DNA of 64,000 nucleotides from Paguma larvata (lineage: Eukaryota > Chordata > Mammalia > Carnivora > Viverridae). Below are positions 44,063-56,351 of this stretch, in pieces. The stretch is taken from the NCBI GenBank assembly GCA_030068075.1, contig CM057844.1, positions 3,844,001 through 3,908,000 of the forward strand, in the 5' to 3' direction. The notes under the pieces were generated by a model. That model saw only the letters and a list, made by a program, of their open reading frames with translations, did no database searches and was not told the origin of the DNA. The position numbers were made by a program, and so were the translations under genes. How positions within the stretch are numbered: the stretch's first letter is position 1; each line of letters opens with the position of its first letter.

Positions 44063-44270
44063 CAGGCACCTAGATGGCTCAGTCAACTAAGAGTCTGACT
44101 TCAGTTCAGGTCGTGATCGAACAGTTCATGAGTCAAGCTCCATGTCGGGCTCTGTGCTGACAGCTCAGAGCCTGGAACCTGCTTCGGATTGTCTGTATCC
44201 CTCCCTCTCTGCCCCTTCCCTGCTTGTGCTCTGTCTCTCTCTCTATCAAAAATAAATACTCATTAAAGAA
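44063..44270 (+). mobile_element. CAN-SINE
   Basis: 'aggcacctagatggctcagt' head, decayed B box, CT tail, 'caaaaataaatactcatt' end. The flanks share 'aaaaaagaaaag' (near 44050 and 44274), a possible A-rich TSD. Confidence 0.94.
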
Positions 44271-44344
44271 AAAAAAAAGAAAAGCATTCCTCATCCTCTG
44301 GGTTTCCAATCATCAAAATTTCAGGGCTCAAAGTGGCTTTAAGA

Positions 44345-44428
44345 AGGGTTCCTTGCTGGCTCCGTTGGTGGAGCACAACAACTCTTGATCTCAGGGTTAG
44401 GAGCTCCAGCCCAATGTTAAAAAAAAAA
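44345..44428 (+). mobile_element. Short old CAN-SINE
   Basis: 'gggttccttgctggctccgt', 'tggtggagcacaacaactct' and 'gagctccagcccaatgtta' followed by poly(A): the short subtype, diverged. Confidence 0.8.
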
Positions 44429-44503
44429 AAAGAAGAGAAGAGAAGAGAAGAGAAGAGAAGAGAAGAGAAGAGAAGAGAAGAGAAGAGAAGAGAAGAGAAG
44501 AAA
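44429..44503. repeat. (AGAGA)n pentanucleotide microsatellite
   Basis: About fifteen near-perfect AAGAG units grown from the poly(A) tail of the SINE to its left, a small parallel to the 5831-6174 tract. Confidence 0.97.
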
Positions 44504-44998
44504 AGGGCTTTAGGAGTTATCTTGAACAACTCTTTCCTGATGGCGAACCCATATATATTCAAAAATTTTGAGCAAATTTAATGTTTGCTCCTTAAAATCC
44601 TATATTCAGAAAAAAGGCCTGAGATTGTAGTTGTTATAGCAGTGACCTGGGGGTCAGATGCCACATTGCACTTATTTATTTTGTCACCTGCTAGTCTGCA
44701 AGTGTCCCAGGAAACCCAAGCAATATGGGCCAGGGCCGCTCCCTTCCCCTACTTCCACCCCCCCTTCCTCTGCTTCGTTTCTCTTTCTTCCTACCTCTGG
44801 GCCTCAGGCTCATGGTATTTCTCTTTGCATCCCCTCAGCATCTGATTCTGGCTGTGTCCCTGTGACCTAGCTGGTGTATAATTTCTGGTGGTCATTGACT
44901 CACCTGCTCTCCTACCCCACCGTTTACTCAAGCCTGAACCCTGGGCCGTACCTGGCTGTCTCTTCCCTCGACATCCCCTCCCATGTCTACACGGTCAG
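44504..44998. other. No recognised element
   Basis: No repeat or exon recognised. The pyrimidine-rich open frames at 44585-44870 lack domains. Confidence 0.45.
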
Positions 44999-44999
44999 T

Positions 45000-45240
45000 T
45001 CCTGGTGAGTACCTTCTTCCTCACTAGCACAGGCCACCTCTTCCCTGTGTCTCCACCTGGCAGAGAGCCCTGGTGCCTCTTCCTCTTCTCATAATGACAC
45101 TAATCTCATAAAATCTTCACTCTCAGGGCCTCATTCAAACCTAATTATCCCTCAAATGCCCCATCTCCAAATACCATCACCTTGGGGGTTAGGACTTCAA
45201 CACAGAAATTTAGAGAGGACACAATTCAGTTCTTGGCAAC
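45000..45240 (-). mobile_element. MLT1-type MaLR LTR
   Basis: 'gcctcattcaaacctaatta', 'catctccaaataccatcacc', 'gggggttaggacttcaacac' and 'gaggacacaattcagttctt' are the antisense start of an MLT1A-like LTR. No internal region or viral gene is present. Confidence 0.8.
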
Positions 45241-45289
45241 TGGCAAAGACAGAGCTAGAGAATTATTTTGCACATGAGAGATAGGAACA

Positions 45290-45890
45290 AAATTAGCATA
45301 AAATCATCTCTATAACTTTATTGCTACTCCTCCCAGCTTTGCTCCCCCTGAGCTCCTGAGCGATGCTTTTCAAACCAAAATCAGAGAATGTCAGACCTCT
45401 GCTTCCTATATCATTCCAGGTGAAAGTCAAAGTTCTCACCTGCACCACATGACTGACTGGCCCACCTCCCAGTCAATCTCCCCTGCTTGGTTCCACCCCT
45501 GGTTCTTACGCTGGCCTCAGGTTCTTTGCTTTTCTGTTTCCTGCTTTGGGCTCTGTTGCCAGAAGTCTGCCTGATTCCCTCATGGCCTTCCTTCTAGCTC
45601 AGTGGGCCTGGTTTCAAAGGCATTTTATCTGCCGAGATCCTGGCCAGCCTCTGGATAAATCTCTTCTCCTAAACTTCTCCACTTTCCATCTACCTCCGCT
45701 GCCTCATTTCTCTCCCTAACATTGTTCACCCTTGACACAGTGTTTATTTAACTACTTGTTTGTTTACTGTCCGTCTCTTCTCACCAAAAACGAAGTTCCG
45801 TGAGGATGGGATTTTATCAGTTTTCACTGCTGTTTCCCCAGTGCTGGAGCAGGACAGGTTCTCAAAGTTTGTTGAATGAAAACCATTGAC
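45290..45890 (+). mobile_element. L2 LINE 3' region including the terminus
   Basis: 'ttcttacgctggcctcaggt', 'ctggataaatctcttctcct', 'caaaaacgaagttccgtgag' and 'aagtttgttgaatgaaaacc' follow the sense L2 3' end. Good copy, no intact frame. Confidence 0.75.
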
Positions 45891-46639
45891 AAACTGAAAA
45901 ACAGGTGAAAAAAAAACTAGAAATCTAGGTCTATCTTCCCCTCCCCCCTCCTGCCACCTCATTACTGGCAAGGGCTTTCAGTTATTAGGAATGTGTCTAT
46001 GCTCAGATACACACAATAGATGTCATTCCCATGAGCCACATTGCCCTGGGCTTGACACCCTCCCAGCATTTGGGGATGGTGCATTCCCAGCGACCTACCT
46101 CACCACCAGCCTTGTGTGCTTGTGAAGGCACATCAGAATCCAAGTGAGAATGGCATCATGACAGGAAAACATGGCGACATGAAAGAATGACATGAATTTA
46201 TTAATATAAAAAGTAATCTGAACATGTATTTTTATGTCTTTACCAACAAGGCAGTATATTAACAATGTCTGTGTTCTGTGATGCCCAGGGCAAAACTACC
46301 AGACCAAATGAGACTGTGCAATTATCACAAAGACTGGTTGTGATTCTGCCATGACTTTTACCTTGACTAGACAGAGTCCACTTGCCTGCAGATCTGGAGG
46401 GCAAATGTATAGCAGACAGCGCTGGTGCTCTACCCACGTCCCCACACCTTCACCACCTCCGGGAGCACTGCCCACCTTCCAACCATCAGCACCTGCATTT
46501 CTCAGCTGTAGGGATTTCTCCAGCATTTTCCACTGTATGGCAGGCCAGAAGTGCCCTCACCAACAACCAGTGGGACTTGTTGTGCAAATACCCCAGCTCC
46601 CTACCTTCGAGGCATGTTCCATACTCTTTTCCAGAGTTC
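45891..46639. other. No recognised element
   Basis: About 750 bases. The proline- and histidine-rich open frame at 46351-46653 has no recognisable domain. Confidence 0.45.
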
Positions 46640-46825
46640 TCCAGATAGGTTAGATGCCTAAGATGTCTAGGTGTCTCAGTGGTCCACAGAGACAAATCAA
46701 CTGATGACACATCCATTACGGGCTGTCTTCTCTATCTTCCATCCCTACCCATGAATCAGTTTCCTGAGATCACCTCCTGAATCAACTTTTCTCTCTGCGT
46801 CTGGGAGAACCCAAACCAGTAAAAG
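46640..46825 (+). mobile_element. Copy D of the unnamed repeat family
   Basis: Right end 'tctgcgtctgggagaaccca' then 'aaccag' matches the shared terminal motif. The left limit is uncertain and may lie further left. Confidence 0.45.
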
Positions 46826-46859
46826 AATTATTGAAACTTGAAGGAAATAGAGAGACCAC

Positions 46860-46935
46860 TCATCCCCACCTTATTTTGCAGATGGAGAACTGAGACGCAG
46901 GATATAACTGTTTCCCCAAGAATGCAATAATTCGT
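46860..46935 (-). mobile_element. MIR SINE fragment
   Basis: 'attttgcagatggagaactg' and 'agacgcaggatataactgtt' resemble antisense MIR. Short. Confidence 0.4.
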
Positions 46936-46939
46936 GATT

Positions 46940-48272
46940 CATTCCAGCACATCCTCTCTCTCCAGGTCTAACCTGGGAATGAGATAACCAAAAATCTTCT
47001 TAGTATCTCATATCCTAGAATCTTCCAGCCTCTGGATACAGTGTTATAATAACAAGTAGATATTTTTATATTCATAGAAACATTTTATTTAAAATAATTT
47101 TATGCTTTGACATATATGAAATTCGTAAGGGAGGTGATTTCATCATTATAATAAATGCCAACTTCACACTTTTCAATAGTCTCAACACACTTCTTTGGAG
47201 ATTACTTTGGAGAAGTAATGTTGAAACTTGAACTAAAGCACACAAACACAGTAGAATGAGTCTTACAAGTATAAGTATATGGCTAAGTTCTGAGGCTCCT
47301 ACTTGAAGGAAGGAAGGCAATAAGGGAACCCCACTCAAGACTGGCCTCTAGTCCCTCCCCAGCAGAGAGAAGGGGCAGGCTGGGGGAGTGAGGGCTGTTC
47401 TCATTTCAGAATCCCTGCCTCTGGCAGCCGCGTGCACTGCAAAAATCACTTCAGAAGTCAGACACGAATATTGCTGCCACCAGAAATGAGCTGTGTAGAG
47501 AGAACTCTTTGGTGACTTGTCATCGATAGGAAGGCACTGCCAGCAGTCAGCCTGAGTGGCTTTGCAGGGATGAAAAGGCTTCCTTAGCATTCTAATTTAT
47601 GGTAGGCTATATAGGTTGGGACTCTACTAATGGCTTCCTTGTGTGCGTGGCATTCTCTGTGACTTCAAAGGGTGACCACTGGTTCGAAAAAGAAGGTTAG
47701 GGAGTGAAGACTGCTGTCTTGACCAGCACAGAGATTAAGTGCAAACTGGGACTTTAAGAAGGTCAATGAGGACTTTAAATAGAATCAGGAAAGGAAAGAA
47801 CGTATTTTTTGTGATCAGTTGAAATGACTGGATACTTGTCTTTTTTCTAATGTGATTTTGATGCTAATTGTTTCATCTGATCCTTTGTCCTGTGATGTTC
47901 ACTGATCAAAAAGAGAATAATAATATGTGCAATTCATACGCCCTCCAAAAGCAAGGCAGCAAATCATCTCAAGCATACGTTTATTTGGCTTTGCAGGGCA
48001 GGGTGCATTTTTTATCACCCTGTTAGTAGTATTTCTGTTTTTTTTTTTTTTAATATATATATGTATATTAGTACCTACTATCCAGTAGCATGCCATTGCT
48101 TCAGGGGATTCAAATTCTTATAAGATATAGTTCCTGCCCAAGCAGAAAGAGAGAAGAAATGAACTTATGATTTAGAAATATGTTCAGTAAGGGGACTGCT
48201 AAAGATGAGATTTGGGGGGCACCACATTCCTCCAAAATGGAATGCTTCACTCTCTGTAAGCCAAGTGGTGAG
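46940..48272. other. No recognised element
   Basis: About 1.3 kb without recognised repeats or exons. Confidence 0.5.
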
Positions 48273-48274
48273 AA

Positions 48275-48450
48275 GAGCAAGCACTTGGGGGTCAAATTTT
48301 GGTCTGAGTTGGAATCTTGATTCAGCTGGCAAATTGTTGTGGACTCTTGCTCACATTACTAGAACTCTCTGAGTTGCAAAGTCATCTGTAAAATGAGATT
48401 ACCACCTACCTTTAAGAATTGCTTGGAAGAGCCAATATTAAATTGAGAAT
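48275..48450 (+). mobile_element. MIR SINE
   Basis: 'gagttggaatcttgattcag', 'gcaaagtcatctgtaaaatg' and 'agattaccacctacctttaa' match MIR. Confidence 0.75.
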
Positions 48451-48785
48451 ACACAGATCATGACCTCCTGACTTAGGAGGCATGAGCCACGAATGTTAGT
48501 CAGCAGGTAGCTAGCCCTTCAGCCTTCCCCTACTTTGGGGAAGTCAAAATCATAAGGTCGCTTGACTGAAGGTGCAGTTTCAATACACTCCACGAAGGAA
48601 GTAAAGTCACAGATGTGTTACTTACAGATCCCACACATTGTGGGGAGAGGCACACAATGAGTCAGAGAAGGGCAGTCCTCCACCTCAGGTCACAAGCAAG
48701 CAAGAGACAGAGAATAGGCAACTAGGCACCTACTATTAATAAGGTGTTTGGGGTGGAGATCACTAACTTGCTGTGAGCTCAATTC
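48451..48785. other. No recognised element
   Basis: Single-copy-looking sequence up to the L1 target site. Confidence 0.5.
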
Positions 48786-48800
48786 TAAGGGGCTCTTTTC
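48786..48800. repeat. Left TSD of the 48801-49979 L1
   Basis: 'taaggggctcttttc' recurs exactly at 49980-49994 on the other side of the L1. Confidence 0.97.
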
Positions 48801-49979
48801 TTTCTTTTTTTTTTTTAATAATTTATTGTCAAATTGGTTTCTATACAACACCCAGTGCTCAATCCAACGAGTGCCCTCCTCTGTGCCCATCACCCACCCT
48901 CCCCCCTCCCACACCCATCTCTCCCCTCAGTTCTTTCTTATTCTATGAGAGTCTCTCATGTCATGTCTTCCTTCCTCTCTGTGGCTTTTTTTTTCCCCCT
49001 TCCCCTCTTCCCCTCTCCCCTGGTTCTCTGCTAGGTCTTCCAAAGCCTACTTATGCATGGGAACATATGGCATCTGTCTTTCTCTGCCTGACTTATTTCA
49101 CTCAGCATAATATCCTCCAGTTCCATCCATGTTGCCACACATGGCCAGATTTCATTCTTTCTCATTGCTGCATAGTATTCCATTGTATATATATACCACA
49201 TCTTCTTTATCCATTCATCAGTTGATGGACATTAGTCTCTTTCCATGATTTGGCTATTGTCAAAAGTGCTGCTATGAACATTGGGGTACACGTGCCCCTA
49301 TGCATCAGCAATCTTGGATCTCTTGGGTAGATTCCTAATAGTGCTGTTGCTGGGTCATACGGTAAGTCTATCTTCATTTTTTTGAGGAACCTCCACACAG
49401 TTCTCCAGAGTTGTTGCACCAGTTTGCATTCCCACCAACAGTGCAAAGGCTGCCTGTTTCTCCACATCCTCGCCAGCATCTATAGTTTCCTGATTTGTTC
49501 ATTTTAGCCACTCTGACTGGTATGAGGTGGTATCTCAGTGTGGTTTTGATTTGTATTTCCCTGATGATGAGTGATCTTGAGCATCGTTTCATGTGTTGTT
49601 TGCCAATTGAACGTCTTCTTTGGAGAAGTGTCTATTCATATCTTCTGCCCATTTCTTCACTGGGTTATTCGTTTTTTGGGTGTGGAGTTTGGTAAGTTCT
49701 TTATAGATTTTAGATACCAGTCCTTTATCCGATACGCCATTTGCTATTATCCTTTCCCAATCCGTTGGTTGGTTGCCTATCAGTTTTGTTGGTTGTTTCT
49801 TTTGCCATGCAGAAGCTTTTAATCTTGATGAGATCCCAGTAGTTCATTTTTGCTTTTAATTCCCTTGCTTTTGGAGATGTGTCGAGTAGGAATTTGGTGC
49901 GTCTTAGGTCAAAGAGGCTTTTTCCTGCTTTCTCCTCTAGGATTTTGATGGTTTCCTGTCTCACATTCAGATCCTTTAT
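48801..49979 (-). mobile_element. Young 5'-truncated cat-type L1 (C-terminal ORF2 plus 3' UTR)
   Basis: 1,179 bases flanked by a perfect 15-base TSD. On the minus strand it runs from ORF2 ('gaaaccatcaaaatcctaga'; residues [11 protein letters not shown] near 49840) through the C-terminal cysteine-bearing part ([16 protein letters not shown], near 49400) to the 3' UTR and poly(A). The frame is broken into pieces at 49964-49725, 49592-49374 and 49479-49207. It lacks the endonuclease and most of the reverse transcriptase, so it cannot move on its own. Confidence 0.97.
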
Positions 49980-50149
49980 TAAGGGGCTCTTTTCAAAGGT
50001 GCCTTGGGAAAAGCAGAGCGAGAACTTGTGGGAAAAATTCTAAACTCAGGTCTTTAAGTGACCAGACTTGGTGTGAATAGGATTGCCATTCTGCAAAATG
50101 CCTAGACAACAATTCAAAATAGCTGTTTGCTCATCACATCTTGTCACAT

Positions 50150-50250
50150 TCTTCTGAAATGTGTATTCTACTAGACTGCAGCTTCACAGGGACAGAGACC
50201 TCTTGTTTCTCTGTGTCCTCAGTACCTGGCACAGTAAGTACTCCAACCCT
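50150..50250 (+). mobile_element. L2 LINE 3' terminal fragment
   Basis: 'actagactgcagcttcacag' and 'cctcagtacctggcacagta' match the L2 3' end ('actagaatgtaagctccatg', 'gtgcctggcacatagta'). Confidence 0.65.
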
Positions 50251-51155
50251 GCCCATGTCCTTACCAATCTCGCACTGACACCTTAATAAGGATGCTTCCT
50301 CCTTGGAGACGCTGAAACAGTGGCTTGCCACAAGTCCAAATCCACCTGGACGACACGTGGCAGCCATACAGATGACCCCAGCCCACACTTGGCCTGCACT
50401 CAGGTGCCCTGTCCATGGCTGTAGAGTTAAGTCAATGGTTGATGAGCCACCAAACAGCAGGGTTTTGGCCAATTACTGTCACTCTGGGAGGAAATCATTA
50501 TAAACAATGTTTGTGAGGGAAAAGCCAAGAAGTTAATATCAAAATGCAAATGTCATTTGCATAAATAAAAAATGTCATTGCATTGTTATTACCCCAAAAT
50601 GATAGGATGAGAAAGGAAAAGCCAGCTACCAGCGCTGGTCACGCCATGTGGCATCTCTCTTGGTGTCTGCCTTCTGCCTACTCTGCTGTAAGAACATTTG
50701 CTCCAGCTGACACACAGAGAGGGGGCATGAAATCTGGAGATGTAGACTTGCTTTCAAACTCTTCAATGCTCCTCAAGTGCAAGTCTTCCTCATTTGCAGT
50801 AACACTAAGGAATCCAAGAGTAATTTCCCCTCACGAGCAGGCTCGACTTGTTAGATACATTACAATTCCCAGATTACCACCTGGTAAAATTCTCTATTAT
50901 CTTGTAGTCAACAGATTATAGTAGAATTGCATGCCAAAAAGATGCTTGGTTAGTGCATTGTTTATACCTTGAATGGGGGATGGCAATAGTATTTCTTAAA
51001 GAAGTTTTTCAGAATTCATAAGCCTAGACTGCATCTCAGGCTACTTGGGTTGGAATTTTTAATATACAGCCTCACCTCAATTGTAGGCCATTTGGCTAGA
51101 CTGTGTAATGCCACCAAAGGTATGAAGAAAGTAAGATTTATCTTGACCCTCTTAG
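50251..51155. other. No recognised element
   Basis: About 900 bases. The open frame at 50583-50921 (112 codons) has no domain that I recognise. Confidence 0.45.
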
Positions 51156-51159
51156 GCTG

Positions 51160-51618
51160 ACGTTACTTGAGATACCCTGTATCCTTTGCTCATAACTCCT
51201 GCCTCCTTCTCAGTCTTGACATGAGTCATGGTGAATGGACTTTACTTCTTCACCCAATTGATGTTGGGCCTGACTATATAAAGTGCTTTGGTCAATGAAA
51301 TGGGGCAGCGGTAACAAAAAGGCCAGGACAGAGTCTAGGTCTTAAGAAACATAACATAACATAACATTCTTTCTCATCCTTCTTGAGCTTCTGCAACCTC
51401 CAAGAACAGATTATATCCTGGGTCATCCCTGGTGCCCGAATGAGAGACAGATGCAGAAAACCTGAACCCACTGGCAGCTTGAAGTCAAGTTTCTCTCACT
51501 GATTTGCAGTCCTAAGATCGAGAAAAAATTAATAATTTGTGTTTTATGTCGCTGAGATTTTGATAATTTATTACACAGCAGTATTGCAGCCAGTATCTCA
51601 CTAATACACATTGCAGAG
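51160..51618 (+). mobile_element. MLT1-like MaLR LTR
   Basis: Ends 'atgtcgctgagattttgata', 'atttattacacagcagtatt', 'tctcactaatacac', the typical 3' end of an old MaLR LTR ('gccactgagatttt...actaatacac'). Diverged. A short AACAT repeat lies at 51349-51367. Confidence 0.55.
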
Positions 51619-51619
51619 C

Positions 51620-52627
51620 TAAGAATTATGTGAATCTTCTTAGTCTCTGATATTAGTGAGTTTTGCTGCAGCCTCAGCTCATTCAGTAGCTTTATAGATT
51701 TATTTGGCTGGATGTTTTCTAAGAACAGAAGCATTTTATAGGAACAGGGGCAGCATTTGAAGAAAGATTGTTCTGTATCTCTCAGGTCTAAAAATCTGGT
51801 GAGTAGATGCCAGTTTGACCAACTTACATATAAATGAATGTGAGAAAACGGAGGGAGACTACTCTTTGTTACTGTCCAGTCTTGGTGAGAGACTGGCATG
51901 TCTCTCCTTCACAACCCCTATTGCTCCAAGATCTGGGACCCAAGTATGCTTCACTTCCCTTCAACAAGACTTCACGGGAAATAAAGACATCAGGCATATA
52001 CTATGTTTTTGTAACTCTGTGTGAAACCCAAATCATCCTAACAGCCTTTGGATAAACTGTTCCAGAGGCTGGATATAAATCTAGATAATATGGGCCAGAG
52101 AGAAATCTGGAAACGGGCCTGTTGCCTCCCGCCTCTTTCTCTCCTCCATGGACTCAAGTGTAGTTTCTGAAAAGCTCTTCCCTTTTCTCATGTATGCCAT
52201 GGAAGGAAGTCTTTTTGGTCACAGTTGAGAGCAGAAGGAAGGCCTTTGAGAGTTGGATGGATATCTTGGTGTGTTATTTCCTTGGGGTCACACTTAGTGA
52301 CCTGATTGAGGAAGGCAGCTTTCTGGCAAAACATGGCCCTGGGTAATAGAGAGAAGAGTTTTTGAAAAGACAATCTTTGGGGCTCTAGGGGGTTTGGCAA
52401 GACTAAGTCCCAACAGGAACCCCATTGCTTCCACGAAATACTTGGAGGACATACAATGTTGTTGGCTCCCACAGATGTTTATATAGTGCTGACTTGAGAT
52501 CTAAATACCTCCCCACTTTTCTAAATGGTCTTACATCATTTTATGATATGCTAGTTGCCATTTACAATCTTCTTCCAGCATTTAAAGAGAAAGAAGAGGA
52601 AATTAAGACTTTACAGACATGAATGAT
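51620..52627. other. No recognised element
   Basis: About 1 kb without recognised repeats or exons. Confidence 0.5.
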
Positions 52628-52629
52628 AA

Positions 52630-52865
52630 GAATAAAGAATACTTATTGAGAACTTATTAGGTACTCCATGCTGCTTTATACTTTTATATCTCACTTCGTT
52701 CACACCAAAAACCCAGGAGGTAGACATGATCATTCATTTCACTTTTCCAATAAGAAAGCGAACTTAAGGAAATGAGACAACTTGGCCGAGCCTACAGGAC
52801 TGGAAATGGTACGTTAAGGTACCTGTCAATCTGACTTTAAGGCTAGTTCACTTAACTGCTACTTT
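52630..52865 (-). mobile_element. MIR SINE
   Basis: 'gaatacttattgagaactta', 'aggaggtagacatgatcatt' and 'ggctagttcacttaactgct' follow the antisense MIR order, diverged. Confidence 0.7.
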
Positions 52866-53718
52866 GGGTTAGAAAAGTGTCCATGAATTGTGGAGTTCTG
52901 GCCTTCAAAACACATCTGTCATGAGAAGAGTAAGAAAACATCAGCACAGATGGGGATAATAGCAACAAAAAACAGTTCAGAATGAAAAATATAATATTTT
53001 TTTAATCACGCTAATTAACTCCATTTTGTGCATCAGTTCATTCAGGAAAAGATTTCTTAACCCTGCCTTATGAAGAAAAACAAACTAGACATGGGGTATT
53101 TTATTTTACCATATCTGTTTCTCATAAGCTGACATGTCACTAGCACTCCCATCACTGAACAAGAGAATATTCTATTTGAATCCTACTTTTCTACACCATG
53201 TGGACTATCATTATTGAATCCTAAAAATCTGTTTATAATTTAATCAGGGTATAGATTACACTGAGATGAGACCGAAACTTCTTTAGCAACTGTTGTCAAC
53301 AAATTGATTCTTGTACTGATAGCTAGTGTACAAAAAAAAGAGTTACAATAGCACAGGATAAAAATCTCAGAAATAACGACATTCAGGCTTTCATTGTGAA
53401 AGAGGAGATATTTTTGAACTATGCCAGTCTGGCCTGTCTAGGCCACTATTGCTGTAAACCTATAACCTCTGATCCATGGAAATTCAATTTCTCCTGACCC
53501 ATTTTTCTTTGGAAAGGAACTCACCATTCAGATCCTGCCTTAAACATTTTCTTGTACTGGACAGTAATATCCTCACTTGCCAGCTTTCTCACCACCTTTT
53601 TACCTTTCAAACTTTGCTGTTGTTTGTAATACATTAAAATAAGCCTTTCTTTACTGTCAGATGTATTTTCTGGCTTCCTTTCCACTTTCTACCTCTCTCT
53701 GTCCTCAGGGCTGAGCAT
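52866..53718. other. No recognised element
   Basis: AT-rich sequence without recognised repeats or exons. Confidence 0.5.
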
Positions 53719-53719
53719 A

Positions 53720-54085
53720 ACACACACATACACACTCACACACTCTTAGACACACACATACACACACGCCAGGGCACAAATTCACACACATACACACACT
53801 CACAAAAATGTACATTCACGTGTAAATATATGCTCAGGCACATACTCACACACATATACACTATCACACAAACCTATACATACATACTTTCAGACACGTA
53901 CAGACATTCAGGCATACACTCACACACATACACTCTCTCACACAAATATACTCTCACACACATACTTTCAGGCATATACACACACTCAGGTACACACACC
54001 CACATATACACACTCACAAACATACACATTCACATATGAACATACATTCACACACACGTACTTACATACACTCACAGGCACGTCG
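53720..54085. repeat. Imperfect CA-rich satellite with a ~74-base higher-order unit
   Basis: 'acacacatacacactcacac'-type text for 360 bases. 'actcacacacata' starts at 53844 and 53918, and both are followed about 40 bases later by 'catactttcag' and then by 'caggcata', so a unit of 74-78 bases is tandemly duplicated. The threonine/histidine-rich open frame here is an artefact. Confidence 0.9.
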
Positions 54086-54229
54086 GTGTACTGCATCCCA
54101 ATGAGAAGTGCGTATTTCTATCTCTGAGACTCTGCTCTTCTGTGCTCCCTCAGTTGCTGTTTTTGGCTGTCTCATCTACTTTCTGCTCCTGCTCTTTCTC
54201 CTTAAAACCTTGTGAAAACACCAGAAAGT

Positions 54230-54449
54230 GGGGCACCTGGGTGGCTCAGTCGGTTAAGCGTCCGACTTTGGCTCAGGTCATGATCTTGTGGTTTGTGAGT
54301 TTGAGCCCTGCATCGGGTTCTGTGCTGACAGCTCAGAGCCTAGAGCCTGCTTCAGATTCTGTGTCTCTCCTTCTGTCTGCCCCTCCCTGTTCATGCTCTG
54401 TCTCTGTCTCTCAATAATAAATAAAGGTTAAAAAATTAAAAAAATAAAA
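54230..54449 (+). mobile_element. CAN-SINE, near-consensus
   Basis: 'ggggcacctgggtggctcag' plus 'tcggttaagcgtccgacttt' is essentially consensus and keeps its CpGs. TSD 'gaaaacaccagaaagt' (54214-54229) / 'gaaaacactagaaagt' (54450-54465), one mismatch. Probably among the youngest SINEs here. Confidence 0.97.
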
Positions 54450-54465
54450 GAAAACACTAGAAAGT

Positions 54466-54798
54466 TCCTGCTGCTTGGACTCTAGTGAAAGGTTTCTGTG
54501 ACCTTGAACACCCTATATTCTCCTCCACCCACTTGTATTTCCCCCAAATATGAACTGGACATGTAGACACTGCTATATTTTATACACATGGTTAAGTATC
54601 ATTAGAGATTCGTTAAAATAACAAATAGAACATATAATATAAAACAGAAATGAAATATGCAAATTACATAAATACATAAACTCCAAACCCACAGAGGAGG
54701 GAAAAAATGTAATAAGAAAAATAAAGCATGAAACTTTACTCAGTCTAATTAGTGGTAATAAAGGAGAAAAAAGAAGCATTAAAAAGTACTGGGTCAAA
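54466..54798. other. No recognised element
   Basis: AT-rich sequence leading into the decayed L1. Confidence 0.4.
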
Positions 54799-54799
54799 T

Positions 54800-56110
54800 C
54801 AAATAAAAAAGTGGGATGAGAATAAGCAAGTGAAATATTTCAATAACCACAAATTGTTTCAATAACCACAACATATATGATTGGATGGAACTTACCAAAC
54901 AAGTGGAGCTGGTCAGTCAAAATAAAACAAATTACAAAATCCAGCTCTGCACTATTGACAAGGCAAACTTACAATTTAAGCTAAAGGCTAAAAGAAATAT
55001 GAAAAAAGAAAGCTGATGGCAGAAAGAAAGGATGGAAAAAAAATTCCAGGTACATATTACTCAAAAGGAAGCTGAACAAACAATGTTAAAATCAGACAAA
55101 ACAGGTTGAAAGACAAAAATAATTAAGAAAGCTAATGAAGGCCAGATCATTATGATAAAATATCCACATCTTCAAAAAGATATAACAACCCTAAATTTGA
55201 AAGTACCTAATAAAGTAGCCTCAAAATCCATAAAGCAAAATTAGCAAAACCAAAACAAGACATTAATAATAATATTATTATACAAGATTTCAAATTGCTG
55301 ATCTTAGTTATTGATATGTCCAATATGACAACAATAGCTAAAAACCCATTAATATTTAGCAGTGTCAATAAATTTGAAGAAGTCATCTAGTCAGTATGGT
55401 GACCATAGTGGTATAAAATGAGAGTAGGGAGGAGAAAGAAGATGAAAATAAGAAATACTTGAAACTTTAAAACACCGATCCAAATAACCACTAAACATCA
55501 AATTATAAACTATATACTCTTTATTAATAAACCATGAAATATTTGATATCAAAACGCATGAGATGAAGACTAAGCTATGCTCAGAGAAAAAGTTATAGGA
55601 TTACTGCATTTATCTAAAAATGAAAAATACAAAAAATAAACAATCTAAACTTTTAATTCAAGAAGCTAGAAAAAGATCAAAATATACCTATAAGTAATAG
55701 ATGAAAAAAAATAATAAAGATAAAAGATATTTAGGAACAAAAAGGAAATACAGAATTATAATGAGACTTTTTTTTACTTATTAAAATTGGCTTAAGAAAA
55801 AGTAAAAAAGCTGTGTAGATATTAAATTTTGGAAGAAATTATAAAGGCGGTTAGAGTTGTTATATCTTTTTGAAAATGTGGATATTTTATTCCTAAAAGG
55901 GAAAAAAAGAAAAAAGACAAAAAAATAAAAATAAATGTCAATCCCAAGCAGATTTATGGGTAAGAACATTAAAGTAAAAGACCAAATAGAACAGGAATCG
56001 TTCAGCAGAACAAAACGAAATGAAGTTACTCAATTGATTTTACTAGCTAAAATAATGATATCCAAATCAGGGAAAAACAATTCCAGAAAATAGAATAATA
56101 GACTCTTCTC
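54800..56110 (+). mobile_element. Strongly decayed old L1 ORF2 (endonuclease to reverse-transcriptase region)
   Basis: A-rich sequence whose order follows L1 ORF2: 'ccagatcattatgataaaat', 'agatataacaaccctaaatt', 'gctatgctcagagaaaaagt', 'caagaagctagaaaaagatc' and 'taataaagataaaagatatt'. Many indels, no frame. A half-L1 (HAL1) origin is possible. Confidence 0.6.
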
Positions 56111-56140
56111 TCTTGTGAATATATAGGCAAAAACCTTCCT

Positions 56141-56155
56141 TAAATGTTTATTTAT

Positions 56156-56191
<36 letters not shown>

Positions 56192-56351
56192 GGAGAGGCA
56201 GAGGGAGAGGAGAGAGAGAATCCAACCAGGCTCTGTAGCAACAGTGCAAAGTCCGATGTGAGCAACAATCCCGCAGACCGAACCATGAAACCATGTCCTG
56301 AGCTGAAATCAAGAGTAGGATGCTCAACCAACTGGGCCACCCAGGTAACCC
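56141..56351 (-). mobile_element. CAN-SINE, reverse orientation
   Basis: 'aaatgtttatttattttgag' tail, GA run, then the antisense body to 'actgggccacccaggtaacc'. The B-box region is mutated and no clear TSD is seen. Confidence 0.93.

Noticed and set aside
53830..54039. Threonine/histidine-rich repeat protein
   Set aside because: Pure product of the CA-rich satellite.
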